A stretch of 64,000 nucleotides of DNA from CAYMAZ01 sp964526285. Lineage in GTDB: Bacteria; Bacteroidota; Bacteroidia; Bacteroidales; DTU049. The DNA lies in NCBI GenBank assembly GCA_964526285.1, contig CAZGIW010000007.1, positions 9,815 through 73,814 on the forward strand. Reading direction: 5' to 3'. The position numbers were made by a program, and so were the translations under genes. Shown one piece after another: positions 9,086 through 18,085 of the stretch. How positions within the stretch are numbered: position 1 is the stretch's first letter; every line of letters begins with the position of its first letter. The notes below the pieces were generated by a model. The model had not been told where the DNA came from. It saw nothing but the letters and a program-made list of their open reading frames with translations, and ran no database searches.

Positions 9086-9658
9086 TTATTTAAATTTTAC
9101 TAAACCTGAAATTCTTCTTCTTCGCCTTTCTGCAACTGGAAAAACTCCATCAGCTGAAGTTCTTACATCTTCAATTGTATAGAATGTATGTTCGTCAAAT
9201 TGCCTGATGGTTTGAAGAAAATCATTCAGGTTCTTTCTGTTGATAATAGAAAATAAAATTTTGACAGGTCCCCGTGTCCCATGTGCATCCATAATTGTCA
9301 ACCCAAACCCCCGGTTTGAAAGCTCCTTTACAATGTTTTCTGTATCATGTCTTGGAAAAACACGAATAACAACTTTGCCCAATGATAGTTTTTCTTCAAG
9401 TCTTAGCCCGATATAGTTCCCAAGGGCAAATCCCAAAGCATAGGCAAAATAATAAAAATAATTATCCAGCTTTTGGAAAATCTGACTCACTGCAATGATC
9501 CATATTAGTACTTCAAAAAATCCCATAATGGGTGCAATGTTTTTATAGCCTTTACTCAGATATACAAGCCTGAGTGTCCCGATTGTCTGGTCTGCAATTC
9601 TTGATAATATTATCAAAAGGGGGACAATGACCCATGAGAAGAAATCAAAATGTTCCAT
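9086..9658 (-). CDS. UPF0316 membrane protein (DUF5698 + DUF2179)
   Basis: From the ATG at 9658 the product is 190 aa. The N-terminal half has about three hydrophobic segments (WVIVPLLIILSRI, FFEVLIWIIAVSQIF, FYYFAYALGFALGNYIG) with the family motif RIADQTIGTLRLVYLSKG. The C-terminal half is a DUF2179-type cytoplasmic domain including GFGLTIMDAHGTRGPVKILFSIINRK, ending in a basic RRRRR stretch. This matches UPF0316 proteins such as Bacillus YebE. The DUF2179 fold is a small ligand-binding-like domain also found in YitT proteins, but no function is established. An upstream in-frame codon at 9685 is possible but less likely. Confidence 0.85.
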   Translation of the reverse strand: MEHFDFFSWVIVPLLIILSRIADQTIGTLRLVYLSKGYKNIAPIMGFFEVLIWIIAVSQIFQKLDNYFYYFAYALGFALGNYIGLRLEEKLSLGKVVIRVFPRHDTENIVKELSNRGFGLTIMDAHGTRGPVKILFSIINRKNLNDFLQTIRQFDEHTFYTIEDVRTSADGVFPVAERRRRRISGLVKFK

Positions 9659-9737
9659 AGCGAATTGATTAAAAAAATTACACAAAATTAAGAAAAAGAA
9701 TTACCTGTAAACGGTTTTTTTTCGGTTGATGAGATGA

Positions 9738-12700
9738 TTAATGAACAACTGTTATTGTACCGCTCATGGTTTGCCGGCTCTCTCCGGCAAAAGTATATCT
9801 CAGCATATATGAATACACCCCTGGTTCAACAGTTTGACCCTTGTATGTGCCATCCCATCCTGTGCTCAGGGTTTCTGTCTGGAATACAATTTCTCCCCAG
9901 CGATTATAAACTTTAAATTCAATATATTCAAGTCCGTTGCCTCTCACATACAGAACATCGTTGTCACCATCTCCGTTGGGAGAGAATACATTCGGAATGT
10001 AAATATGGGCTGAGTAACAGTCATTGAGAGCTGCTTCAATCTCGATGTCTCCGCTTTCACTACAACTGTTGGCATCAGAAACCTGAACAACATATGTGCC
10101 TGGTGCCAAATCAGTTAATGTTTCATCTATAGCACCATGATTCCAGCTGACAGAATAAGGGCTTGATCCTCCTGAAATTGCTATACTTACGGATGCATCA
10201 TGAGCACCTGCACAAGATTCGGGAGTAACTGTAAAATTCAAAACAGGTGCTTCATACACGGTGATATACGTGGTGTCTGAATCTCCGCATAAACCGCTGA
10301 TAGTGTATGCAACTTCATGTGTGCCTGCGCCGGCAACTGATGGATCAAATGTGCCCGAAACGGCATTTGAAATTCCTGTTCCTGACCATGTGCCTCCAGA
10401 CTCTGATGCTGTCATTGTTATTGAATTATCATTACTGCAAAATGGCCCTGCACTTACAATTGTTGCATCTGCCCAGGGCTCTTCTGTCATTGTTATTGTT
10501 GCACTTCCACTGCACCCTTCATTATCTGTTACTGTAACAGAGTAAGTTCCGGCTGTTGTTACTGTATATGTCTGACCACTGCCCGAAGGATTCCAGTCGT
10601 AAATGGCATATCCGGCTCCGGCATCCAGTATGTGATTTGTCCCTTCACAGAAAATTGTTGTGGAACCAAGATCAACCACAGGAGCAGGATGTACAATAAC
10701 TGTTACAGTGTCAGCATCACCACAGGCTCCCAAAATTGTATAAATAATCTGATGAGAACCAGCTCCTGCAACCGAAGGATCAAATGCCCCTGTGGCAGGG
10801 TTTGTAATTCCATTGCCCGACCATGTGCCACCCGCATCTGTTGAAGTGAAGTTTACAGGACTTGAATTGCTGCAATATTCAATCCCCGATGTGATGGTTG
10901 CATCCATCTGGTTGACCACAGTTACAATAATTTCATCAGTCCCCTCACATGAATTTGCATCAGTCACAGTAACTCCATATGTTCCGCTTGTGCTCACATC
11001 CAAAGTGGGATTTGAACCTGCCGGTGACCATTGATAGGTTGTATATCCGGCTCCCGGATCAAGTGTTAACACTGTTCCCAGACAAATGGTTGTGTCAGGC
11101 CCTAAATTGAATACTGGCGCCTGATGTACAGTCACATTTACAGTGTCAGCATCACCACACAATCCTGTAATTTCGTAAATAATCTGATGAGAACCAGCTC
11201 CTGCAACCGAAGGATCAAATGCCCCTGTGGCAGGGTTTGTAATTCCATTGCCCGACCATGTGCCACCCGCATCTGTTGAAGTGAAGTTTACAGGACTTGA
11301 ATTGCTGCAATATTCAATCCCCGATGTGATGGTTGCATCCATCTGGTTGACCACAGTTACAATAATTTCATCAGTCCCCTCACATGAATTTGCATCAGTC
11401 ACAGTAACTCCATATGTTCCGCTTGTGCTCACATCCAAAGTGGGATTTGAACCTGCCGGTGACCATTGATAGGTTGTATATCCGGCTCCCGGATCAAGTG
11501 TTAACACTGTTCCCAGACAAATGGTTGTGTCAGGCCCCAGATATGGGTCAGGCAAAGCATGAACTGTCACTGTAACTGATTGGGTAGCAGTACAGTTGAA
11601 AGCGTTTGTGATTGTGACAGTATATGTTGTTGAGGCAGATGGAGATGCAACAGGATTTGATATAGCCGGATTTGAAAGACTGCCACCATTTGACCAGGAA
11701 TATGTGCCGCCTCCGGATGCGATGAGTTGTACGCTTTCTCCGGCGCAAATTGATGTGTCTGCTGAAATTCCTGCTATAATTTCTGATACTACAACTGTCA
11801 CAGAATCAATGCTCTCACAAGCTCCTTCAGTGGCAGTAACATAATATGTTGTGGTTGTTAGCGGACTTGCCACAGGATTTGGAATATTTGCATTATTCAG
11901 TGTGCCCGATGGACTCCATGTGTATGAAACACCTCCTGAAGCTCCAAGTTGAACACTGCTGCCAGCACAAATAGTGGTATCAGGAGAAGCAACACAGATG
12001 GGACCTGAGATATTAATAATCACAGGAACCCTGTACCAGCCTGGACAAAATCCCACCCACACAGTGTCAGAATTACTTGCGTTGGTAATGGAATAGGTAA
12101 CTCCTGTATGAATCACACTTCCTGCAGCAGCCTGATCCCACCAGATAATCTGTGTTCCGCCGGGGACAAAACCGCTTAATAATGCGGTAATATCAATATC
12201 ATCACCCAAACATGCATTAATTGGACTGGGAACTGTGAGAACAGTGGGAGTGATGGTTGCATCATGCTCTCCGTTGCCGCCTGCCGTGGCGCCATTGGGA
12301 GGAAACTCTGTAAGTCCTGATGAATTGGTTGTACCATTTGCACCTCCATTTGCTTGCCTTGTTGGTGTACCGGCTGAAATGGCAATATAACCACCACCAC
12401 CACCACCACCTGGACCTTCGGCTTCATGATTGCCGGTCATAATTCCTTCCTGAATAATTTGATTTCCTCCATTTCCTCCGTTGGCTGTGATTGATACTCC
12501 CGAAACAGTTCCGTGAATATTCACGATAATTGTACCTCCTGCACCTGCACCGCCTGATCCATCTGTTCCAGTTATTTCATTAAAGCCTGGTGCAGCTCCG
12601 AGAGCAGGATACCCATCCTGTCCGTTTGAGTTTATTGTTCCACTGCCACTTATATCGCCATATCCCAAAATATAAACAAGGCCACCACCGTTTCCGCCAG

Positions 12701-13829
12701 AGCCTCCATCGTCATTATTTTGATGACCTGCACCACCGCCACCTCCCAGAAAGATTTTCCCTGTGCTGTATTCCAGGGGACGACCACCCAAACCTCCCTC
12801 AACTCTTCTGTTGTCCATACCCCAAAGAGTGTTTCCAGGTGCTGTAGTAAGGGCATCTCTATTGTTAATTGAAAAAGTATAACCTCCTTTTCCCCCGCCA
12901 GTGCTCGTGTGAGTAGCAAATCCTGCCGATTCCAGATTCCAGGCGGTAATCCAGTTGGGATTGGAAATATCTGGATTTCCATATCCTGACCATGATGCAG
13001 TATCACCGCCGTTACCGCCTCCTCCACCGCCAGCATTGTGCATATTGCCACCACCACCACCATTGGCAGGCGCGCCTTTGCAATACATGCCGCCACCAAG
13101 TGCTTCATATTCAGATTGATATCCTGAAATGCTTTCCCCTTTTTCGGCTCCTTCCTCAAAACTAAAATGACTCCATTGTCCTCCTCCATAACCGCCGGAA
13201 TTGGTTTGTGCAATGCCTCCTCTGAAACCTCTGTGGTCGGCATGAATCCTTGCACCGGCTGCAATTGAAATATTCTGGTCAACTTCACAAACCACAATTC
13301 CACCTGATGTGCCGTTCCATGCATCACATGTTATGCTTGCAGGGGCGTTGATTGTGAGAGAATTATAACGAGGAACACGAATTACCTGTACTTTCCAGGA
13401 GGCAGTATAATTTAACCGCAATCCACATGTGAGATCAATGATATTACCACCTGCAACACCGGCAACTTCAACAAATTCATAATTTCCACAATTATTATAA
13501 TTCATGATGGTCCCCCATGAATCATCATAGGGTTTACCATTATGTGGATTACTACTAGAAGGAAATGAATTCAAAGTAACACCCTGCATTTGAATAATCA
13601 TGAGCAAATCGCCGGCTTCCAGTGGTCCTGAAAATCTACCGTTTGCATTGAGATTATTTGACTGAACAATCAATGTTGTGGCACCAGTACCCGCATCAGA
13701 TGTAAGTCGGGTGTATTCATTCACCACAAGGTCGGCGACAGTAACTGTAAAATTACCGTGTTTTCCCTTTTGTGAAAATGCCTGAAAAACTATTGAAAGA
13801 ATAAAAATCAATAAAACAAATCGTTTCAT
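9738..13829 (-). CDS. Large secreted repeat protein with T9SS type B sorting domain
   Basis: From the ATG at 13829 the product is about 1363 aa with a signal peptide ending near FQAFSQ. Residues about 200-540 form a glycine-rich region with long Gly runs (GGGGGNMHNAGGGGGG). Then come six or more cysteine-containing Ig/PKD-like repeats, each with a C-x-G core (ICLGTVLTLDPGAGY, ICAGESVQLIASGGG). A SprB-like repeat follows near the end (SCAGAHDASVSIAISGGSSP), and the last 85 residues (NVFSPNGDGDNDVLYV, YNRWGEIVF, WDGTYKG) are the gliding-motility-associated type B sorting domain. I infer an exported cell-surface or released adhesin. An exact 362-bp direct repeat lies in the repeat region. The gene is monocistronic between convergent and divergent neighbours. 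Confidence 0.9.
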   Translation of the reverse strand: MKRFVLLIFILSIVFQAFSQKGKHGNFTVTVADLVVNEYTRLTSDAGTGATTLIVQSNNLNANGRFSGPLEAGDLLMIIQMQGVTLNSFPSSSNPHNGKPYDDSWGTIMNYNNCGNYEFVEVAGVAGGNIIDLTCGLRLNYTASWKVQVIRVPRYNSLTINAPASITCDAWNGTSGGIVVCEVDQNISIAAGARIHADHRGFRGGIAQTNSGGYGGGQWSHFSFEEGAEKGESISGYQSEYEALGGGMYCKGAPANGGGGGNMHNAGGGGGGNGGDTASWSGYGNPDISNPNWITAWNLESAGFATHTSTGGGKGGYTFSINNRDALTTAPGNTLWGMDNRRVEGGLGGRPLEYSTGKIFLGGGGGAGHQNNDDGGSGGNGGGLVYILGYGDISGSGTINSNGQDGYPALGAAPGFNEITGTDGSGGAGAGGTIIVNIHGTVSGVSITANGGNGGNQIIQEGIMTGNHEAEGPGGGGGGGYIAISAGTPTRQANGGANGTTNSSGLTEFPPNGATAGGNGEHDATITPTVLTVPSPINACLGDDIDITALLSGFVPGGTQIIWWDQAAAGSVIHTGVTYSITNASNSDTVWVGFCPGWYRVPVIINISGPICVASPDTTICAGSSVQLGASGGVSYTWSPSGTLNNANIPNPVASPLTTTTYYVTATEGACESIDSVTVVVSEIIAGISADTSICAGESVQLIASGGGTYSWSNGGSLSNPAISNPVASPSASTTYTVTITNAFNCTATQSVTVTVHALPDPYLGPDTTICLGTVLTLDPGAGYTTYQWSPAGSNPTLDVSTSGTYGVTVTDANSCEGTDEIIVTVVNQMDATITSGIEYCSNSSPVNFTSTDAGGTWSGNGITNPATGAFDPSVAGAGSHQIIYEITGLCGDADTVNVTVHQAPVFNLGPDTTICLGTVLTLDPGAGYTTYQWSPAGSNPTLDVSTSGTYGVTVTDANSCEGTDEIIVTVVNQMDATITSGIEYCSNSSPVNFTSTDAGGTWSGNGITNPATGAFDPSVAGAGSHQIIYTILGACGDADTVTVIVHPAPVVDLGSTTIFCEGTNHILDAGAGYAIYDWNPSGSGQTYTVTTAGTYSVTVTDNEGCSGSATITMTEEPWADATIVSAGPFCSNDNSITMTASESGGTWSGTGISNAVSGTFDPSVAGAGTHEVAYTISGLCGDSDTTYITVYEAPVLNFTVTPESCAGAHDASVSIAISGGSSPYSVSWNHGAIDETLTDLAPGTYVVQVSDANSCSESGDIEIEAALNDCYSAHIYIPNVFSPNGDGDNDVLYVRGNGLEYIEFKVYNRWGEIVFQTETLSTGWDGTYKGQTVEPGVYSYMLRYTFAGESRQTMSGTITVVH
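10741..11102. repeat. 362-bp exact direct repeat, copy 1, within the large T9SS protein gene
   Basis: Base-by-base comparison with 11176-11537 shows identity over 362 bases at an offset of 435. Outside these limits the sequences differ. The copy encodes one C-x-G repeat and most of the next. Confidence 0.95.
11176..11537. repeat. 362-bp exact direct repeat, copy 2
   Basis: This is the partner of the copy at 10741-11102. Its perfect identity at DNA level, including synonymous positions, shows a recent duplication or gene conversion inside the coding sequence. A diverged relative of the same protein repeat is encoded around 10260-10560. Confidence 0.95.
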
Positions 13830-13906
13830 GTTGCAAAGAATTAGTGATTTCAAAAATTTAAGACAGCAATTATTTTAATAAGTTGTATTTGTCGTTAATT
13901 TTTTTG

Positions 13907-13914
13907 CAAATATA
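13907..13914 (-). promoter_or_regulatory. Putative -7 promoter element for the large T9SS protein gene
   Basis: Read on the minus strand this is TATATTTG, matching TAnnTTTG, about 78 bases before the ATG at 13829. AT-rich context makes chance matches likely. Confidence 0.3.
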
Positions 13915-13976
13915 TAATATTAAGAACTCAGGAAATTATATTTATAAATGAATACTATTGTTTCTATTACTTAACC

Positions 13977-14888
13977 ATGGCTATTAATCCTGTTATTCTT
14001 ATTTTTGCAAAAAAAAAGGTGACTTTCTCACAATATAAGAATTTTTTGTTTGAACAACTTGATGGGTTTTATACGCTCACAGAGTTGAAGATAATCTGGT
14101 CTGTACTGGTTTATCGTTTTTGTGGATTATCTCATTTGCAGCTCATGACTATGGGAGAAAAACCAATACATGATGTTCATTTTTCCTTTTTGAATCAGGC
14201 AGTGAAACGAATGCAGCAACATGAACCTCTGGAATATGTCACCGGAGAGGCACAGTTTTTAAACCTGCGAATATGGGTAAACCCATCGGTTTTGATTCCA
14301 AGGCCAGAAACAGAAGAATTGTTCATGATAGTGAAAGAATATTTTTCAGGAAGACCTGAACCCATGCAGATAATTGATCTTGGAACAGGAAGTGGTTGTA
14401 TTGCCATAGCCTTAAAATCGCTTTATACAAATTCAACTGTAGCAGCCACAGATATTGACCCATGTGCGGTTTCAACAGCACGCTTTAATGCGAATTTAAA
14501 TCGTTTGGATGTGAAGCTTTTTGTACATGATATGCTCAATGATGAAGAACTACCTGTAACAGAAGATATGGATGTTATTGTGAGCAACCCACCCTATGTG
14601 CTTAAGTCCGAACAAGCAGAAATAAAGCAGCGCGTAAAGAATTATGAACCACATCTGGCATTGTTTGCAAAAGAAGAAAATCCTTTGAAGTTTTATTCTG
14701 TGTGTAAAGATTATGTATTTCGTTATCTGAAACCCGGAGGTTTATTTGTTTTTGAAATCAACGAAAATCTGAATAAAGAGGTGTTTGAATTGTTTCAGGA
14801 TTTTAAGGATGAATTATCTGATATTGAGATTATAAAAGACTCTTTCGGCAAACATAGATTTGTAAAAGGAGTGAAAAGAGAAACATAG
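13977..14888 (+). CDS. prmC: Peptide chain release factor N5-glutamine methyltransferase PrmC
   Basis: The 303-aa protein methylates the GGQ glutamine of release factors RF1 and RF2 using S-adenosylmethionine. It has an N-terminal helical domain with EPLEYVTGEAQF, LIPRPETEEL, a SAM-binding motif IIDLGTGSGCIAIAL near residue 132, and the catalytic SNPPYV with Asn204. The length suits the family. The first ATG gives about 15 extra residues before the usual start of the domain, and an in-frame GTG lies near 14019, so the true start is somewhat uncertain. It diverges from the large T9SS gene. No release-factor gene is adjacent. Confidence 0.93.
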   Translation: MAINPVILIFAKKKVTFSQYKNFLFEQLDGFYTLTELKIIWSVLVYRFCGLSHLQLMTMGEKPIHDVHFSFLNQAVKRMQQHEPLEYVTGEAQFLNLRIWVNPSVLIPRPETEELFMIVKEYFSGRPEPMQIIDLGTGSGCIAIALKSLYTNSTVAATDIDPCAVSTARFNANLNRLDVKLFVHDMLNDEELPVTEDMDVIVSNPPYVLKSEQAEIKQRVKNYEPHLALFAKEENPLKFYSVCKDYVFRYLKPGGLFVFEINENLNKEVFELFQDFKDELSDIEIIKDSFGKHRFVKGVKRET

Positions 14889-14957
14889 CCTTTTGTATTG
14901 CCTGTATTTTGTGCAATCACAAAAATGTACTGAGCAATTACCTTTTTTTAGCTTATG

Positions 14958-14973
14958 AATCAATGCATTGATT
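14958..14973. promoter_or_regulatory. 16-bp perfect palindrome in an intergenic region
   Basis: AATCAATGCATTGATT is self-complementary and lies in the 241-base gap between prmC and the small secreted-protein gene. It could be an operator, but nothing ties it to a regulator; the rest of the gap holds no visible gene. Confidence 0.25.
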
Positions 14974-15129
14974 GGAAAATGTCTGATATTAAATGTTATT
15001 TTTAAAAGACATAATGGGTTTGATTTTGGCTTTTTTACCAAAGTTTACATTTTAATTGTTTCAGATATTAAACTTTTTATTAATATTGCAATCAAAAGAA
15101 CTGTTTTTGGAAATTAAAAAAAAACTCAT

Positions 15130-15591
15130 ATGAAAAAACACATTCAATTTATTTTAATTCTTTTATTAACAGGGGCACTTTCTCTCTCTGCCCAAAGTGG
15201 CTCAGGGTATCCTGAAATTCAACGATCAACCGATTGGGTTTTATATCAGGAAGCTGATGGAGTTCAATTGTTTTACAGGTTTGCAGAATGTAATCTTCCT
15301 TCCGAAGGATATTATAGAGAAAAAGTTTTATTAAAATTAGTAAACATTACAAATTTAGAGAAAACAGTTGACTGGGATGTAGTTCTATGGTATGGGCCCA
15401 ATTGCGTTAATTGTGACGAAGCCAACCCTGAGCAGCACAAGACAGTTGTATTAGCTCCTGGAACTACGAGAGAAGCCACATGTGAACTGGACAAAAACTT
15501 TGAATTGAAATTGTTTTCAAGATTTCTCAATTATCAGCTTGACGATTGGGTTCTAACACATTTTGAGCTTAGAAATTTTACAGTGAAATAG
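15130..15591 (+). CDS. Small secreted protein of unknown function, paralogue A
   Basis: The 153-aa product has a signal peptide ending near LSLSAQ. The mature domain begins with YPEIQRSTDWVLYQEADGVQ and ends with a LDDWVLTHFELRNFTVK segment; both are closely matched in the paralogue at 17605-18066. The spacing of strands (REKVLLKLVNITN, VDWDVVLWYG, TTREATCELD) suggests a single beta-sandwich of about 130 residues that modifies how a chain is perceived as a carbohydrate- or protein-binding domain, though no known family is recognised. Four Cys occur here but only two in the paralogue. It lies 23 bases before a large T9SS type B gene, and the same pairing is repeated next door, so the two products probably act together. 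Confidence 0.72.
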   Translation: MKKHIQFILILLLTGALSLSAQSGSGYPEIQRSTDWVLYQEADGVQLFYRFAECNLPSEGYYREKVLLKLVNITNLEKTVDWDVVLWYGPNCVNCDEANPEQHKTVVLAPGTTREATCELDKNFELKLFSRFLNYQLDDWVLTHFELRNFTVK

Positions 15592-15614
15592 ATTATTATT
15601 AAAAAATACTGATT

Positions 15615-17456
15615 ATGAGAAGAATAAGATATATTCTAACAATATTGTTAGTTTTTTTGGCATCATCCAGTTCTTTTGGACAATGTGAAGTGACAGCCAA
15701 TATCAATCCTGCAGTGATTTGTGCTGGCGAACCCGTTACATTGACAGCAACCGGTGGATGTGGTTTTTTGATGGCCAATGATTTTAATAACGGCACTCCC
15801 GGAACAGGATGGGTTGCAACAACTGGGGTTGATTTTACCAATCCATGTGGTGCCGGTCCTGATGCCATTTATTTATGGATGGGAAATAATGTTCCAATTC
15901 CACGTACATTAACTACTGTTCCATTTAATGTTACAGGAGCATGTGAAATTTCATTCTGGTTGCGTTTTAGCATTCAGAGTCAGGCTTCACCATGTGAAGG
16001 ACCAGACCTGGTTGGAGAAGGTGTATCTCTGCAATATTCCACTGATGGTGGAGGAATTTGGTCAGATATTGCCTATTTCAGACCTGATGGAGTCATTTGT
16101 CCTTCATATCCATGGACAACAGGGTTTACTACTGTTTCCGGAGGAACTCTTACTGCTTTTACCACATGGGCTCAGTATCAGTTTGCCGTTCCTCCTGCAG
16201 CTCAAAGTCCTAGTACAATGTTCAGATGGAGACAACACGCATATTCATCACTAAGCAATGACCATTGGGGCGTTGATGTGGTTGAAATACTTTGCCCTGC
16301 AGGCACTGCAGTGCAATGGTCTCATGGTCCCATTGATTTAAATCCACCGCAGGTTTTTCCTACTCAGGATACATGTTATGTTGTCACAGTGACAGATACA
16401 GTAACATGGTCAGGATCTGCTTCAGATACGGTTTGTGTTCAGGTAAATCCTGTTCCCAATGCCACATTCAATGTTGAATCACCAATCTGTTCAGATTTAT
16501 TTACAAATATTCAGTACACCGGAAATGCCGGTTCAGGAGCTACTTATAGTTGGTTCTTCAGTGGCGGACAGGTTCTTTCAGGTACAGGTGTCGGACCCTA
16601 TCAGGTTACATGGCCATTTGAAGGATGGCAGTATATCAGTCTCGAAGTTTCTGAAAATGGTTGTACGAGTCAGCCTTATTATGATAGTGTCTATGTAAAC
16701 CTTGCTCCTACAGTTGTGTTCACAGCAACACCAACCAGTGGTTGTATGCCGCTTACAGTTCAGTTTAATGATTTTACAGCTCCCACCGGAAGCAACTGGT
16801 ATTGGTCATTCGGAGATGGATACACGTCAACAGATCAAAATCCACAATATACTTATACAGATCCGGGCGAATATACAGTTGGTTTAATTGTTGTCACTGA
16901 TGCCGGATGTGATGATACGCTTATTCGCCCAAATTATATTGAAGTCTATGGACAACCTGTAGCAGATTTTACATGGTTTCCTGAAGTTGGCAAAGTCTAT
17001 GACCCCGTGATTACTTTCTACGCAGATAGTACATATTCAACTGATGGTTTATGGGATTTTGGAGATGGCACAACGTCAACAGATCTGCCAATTGCCGTAC
17101 ACACGTTTCCCGGAGTAGAAGATTTATATTGTGTGACACTTGTTTTGTACAATGAACATGATTGTGCAGATACAGTGACCAAATGTTTGCAGATTATTGA
17201 TGATATTCTCATTTTTCCAAATATTATTACTCCAAACGGGGATGGATTCAATGATCAATTTGTTATTCCCAATGCTGATAAATATCCCAATAATATTTTG
17301 CAGGTATTCAATCGCTGGGGTAAGAAAGTATATGAACAACAAAATTATGATAATCAATGGGATGGAGGCGGACTCTCTGAAGGTACATATTTCTATATCT
17401 TCAGATATCTGGATCAGGAACATCACGGTTCACTCACTATTCTGCGAGGGAATTAA
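15615..17456 (+). CDS. Reelin-like/PKD protein with T9SS type B sorting domain, paralogue A
   Basis: The 613-aa secreted protein has a signal peptide ending near SSFGQ. An ANINPAVICAGEPVTL strand pair follows, then a region of about 50-220 that resembles a reelin-type sub-repeat (DFNNGTPGTGW, LTTVPFNVTGACEISFWLRF, VSLQYSTDGGGIWSDI). Next come an Ig-like segment and two PKD-type domains (about 360-530, with WYWSFGDGYTST and LWDFGDGTTSTD). The C-terminus (NIITPNGDGFNDQFVIP, FNRWGKKVYEQ, WDGGGLSEG) is a type B sorting domain. It should be exported by T9SS and held at or released from the surface. It is paired with the 153-aa protein upstream and ends before a strong terminator. Its 3' part appears identical to that of its paralogue. 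Confidence 0.88.
   Translation: MRRIRYILTILLVFLASSSSFGQCEVTANINPAVICAGEPVTLTATGGCGFLMANDFNNGTPGTGWVATTGVDFTNPCGAGPDAIYLWMGNNVPIPRTLTTVPFNVTGACEISFWLRFSIQSQASPCEGPDLVGEGVSLQYSTDGGGIWSDIAYFRPDGVICPSYPWTTGFTTVSGGTLTAFTTWAQYQFAVPPAAQSPSTMFRWRQHAYSSLSNDHWGVDVVEILCPAGTAVQWSHGPIDLNPPQVFPTQDTCYVVTVTDTVTWSGSASDTVCVQVNPVPNATFNVESPICSDLFTNIQYTGNAGSGATYSWFFSGGQVLSGTGVGPYQVTWPFEGWQYISLEVSENGCTSQPYYDSVYVNLAPTVVFTATPTSGCMPLTVQFNDFTAPTGSNWYWSFGDGYTSTDQNPQYTYTDPGEYTVGLIVVTDAGCDDTLIRPNYIEVYGQPVADFTWFPEVGKVYDPVITFYADSTYSTDGLWDFGDGTTSTDLPIAVHTFPGVEDLYCVTLVLYNEHDCADTVTKCLQIIDDILIFPNIITPNGDGFNDQFVIPNADKYPNNILQVFNRWGKKVYEQQNYDNQWDGGGLSEGTYFYIFRYLDQEHHGSLTILRGN
16350..17456. repeat. 1107-bp long direct repeat, copy 1
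   Basis: The 3' part of this large gene appears identical to 18827-19933 at an offset of 2477, in all frames I compared. Upstream of 16350 the two genes diverge clearly. Confidence 0.92.
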
Positions 17457-17483
17457 AAACTACTTGTTTTTTAAAAAATATTG

Positions 17484-17515
17484 AAAAAAAAGGTTGTATT
17501 CACAACCTTTTTTTT
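17484..17515 (+). terminator. Intrinsic terminator after the first secreted pair
   Basis: The stem AGGTTGT/ACAACCT (17491-17497 with 17502-17508) has a four-base loop, is extended by A-tract/T-tract pairing on both sides and is followed by a T run. It lies 28 bases after the stop and can work in both directions. Confidence 0.85.
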
Positions 17516-17604
17516 ATTTTTGCATATTGAATACATAATTTTTTTTTTCGCAATTAAACTTTTTACTTTTTAATTATTCTTACAAAAGTTAAAAATTAAA
17601 CCAT

Positions 17605-18066
17605 ATGAAAATGAACAGATTAATTTTACTGTGTTTGCTTGTGTTTTCAAGTCAAATAGTTTGGTCACAGTCAGCACAAACATATCCTGTCGTTGAGAGA
17701 TCAACTGACTGGATTTTATATCAGGAAGCTGATGGTATTCAACAGTACTACAAGTTTGAAGAATGTATTAATGAAGCAGAAGGTTATTTTCGTGAATATG
17801 TTCTCATAAAGCTTGTAAATACAACCCCAGTTGCCAAACAGGTTGATTGGGACATTGTTTTGTTTTACGGAAAAAACACAGTGAATTTCAATACAGATAA
17901 TCCTGAACTACATCGTAGTGTATTAGTGCCGGCTGCTTCCACAGTAGAAGGAAATTGTAAATTTGGAACAGACAAAACTTTAAAAATGTTTTCCAAATTT
18001 TTGAATTACGACATGGACGACTGGGTTCTATCTCATTTCGAACTTCGCAATTTCAGTGTTAAGTAA
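17605..18066 (+). CDS. Small secreted protein of unknown function, paralogue B
   Basis: This 153-aa protein is the same length as the product at 15130-15591 and shares YPVVERSTDWILYQEADGIQ, REYVLIKLVNTTP, VDWDIVLFYG and DDWVLSHFELRNFSVK. The signal peptide ends near VWSQ. By eye about half the positions are identical, so this duplication is older than the identical 3' ends of the neighbouring large genes, or the small genes were spared by conversion. A large T9SS type B gene begins 19 bases downstream. No function is recognised. Confidence 0.72.
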   Translation: MKMNRLILLCLLVFSSQIVWSQSAQTYPVVERSTDWILYQEADGIQQYYKFEECINEAEGYFREYVLIKLVNTTPVAKQVDWDIVLFYGKNTVNFNTDNPELHRSVLVPAASTVEGNCKFGTDKTLKMFSKFLNYDMDDWVLSHFELRNFSVK

Positions 18067-18085
18067 TATTATATAAAAAAAATTG

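Noticed and set aside
9738..13829. Plus-strand open frames of 60-95 codons across the large T9SS gene
   Set aside because: They are shadows of the repeated coding sequence, as shown by their own duplication at offset 435.
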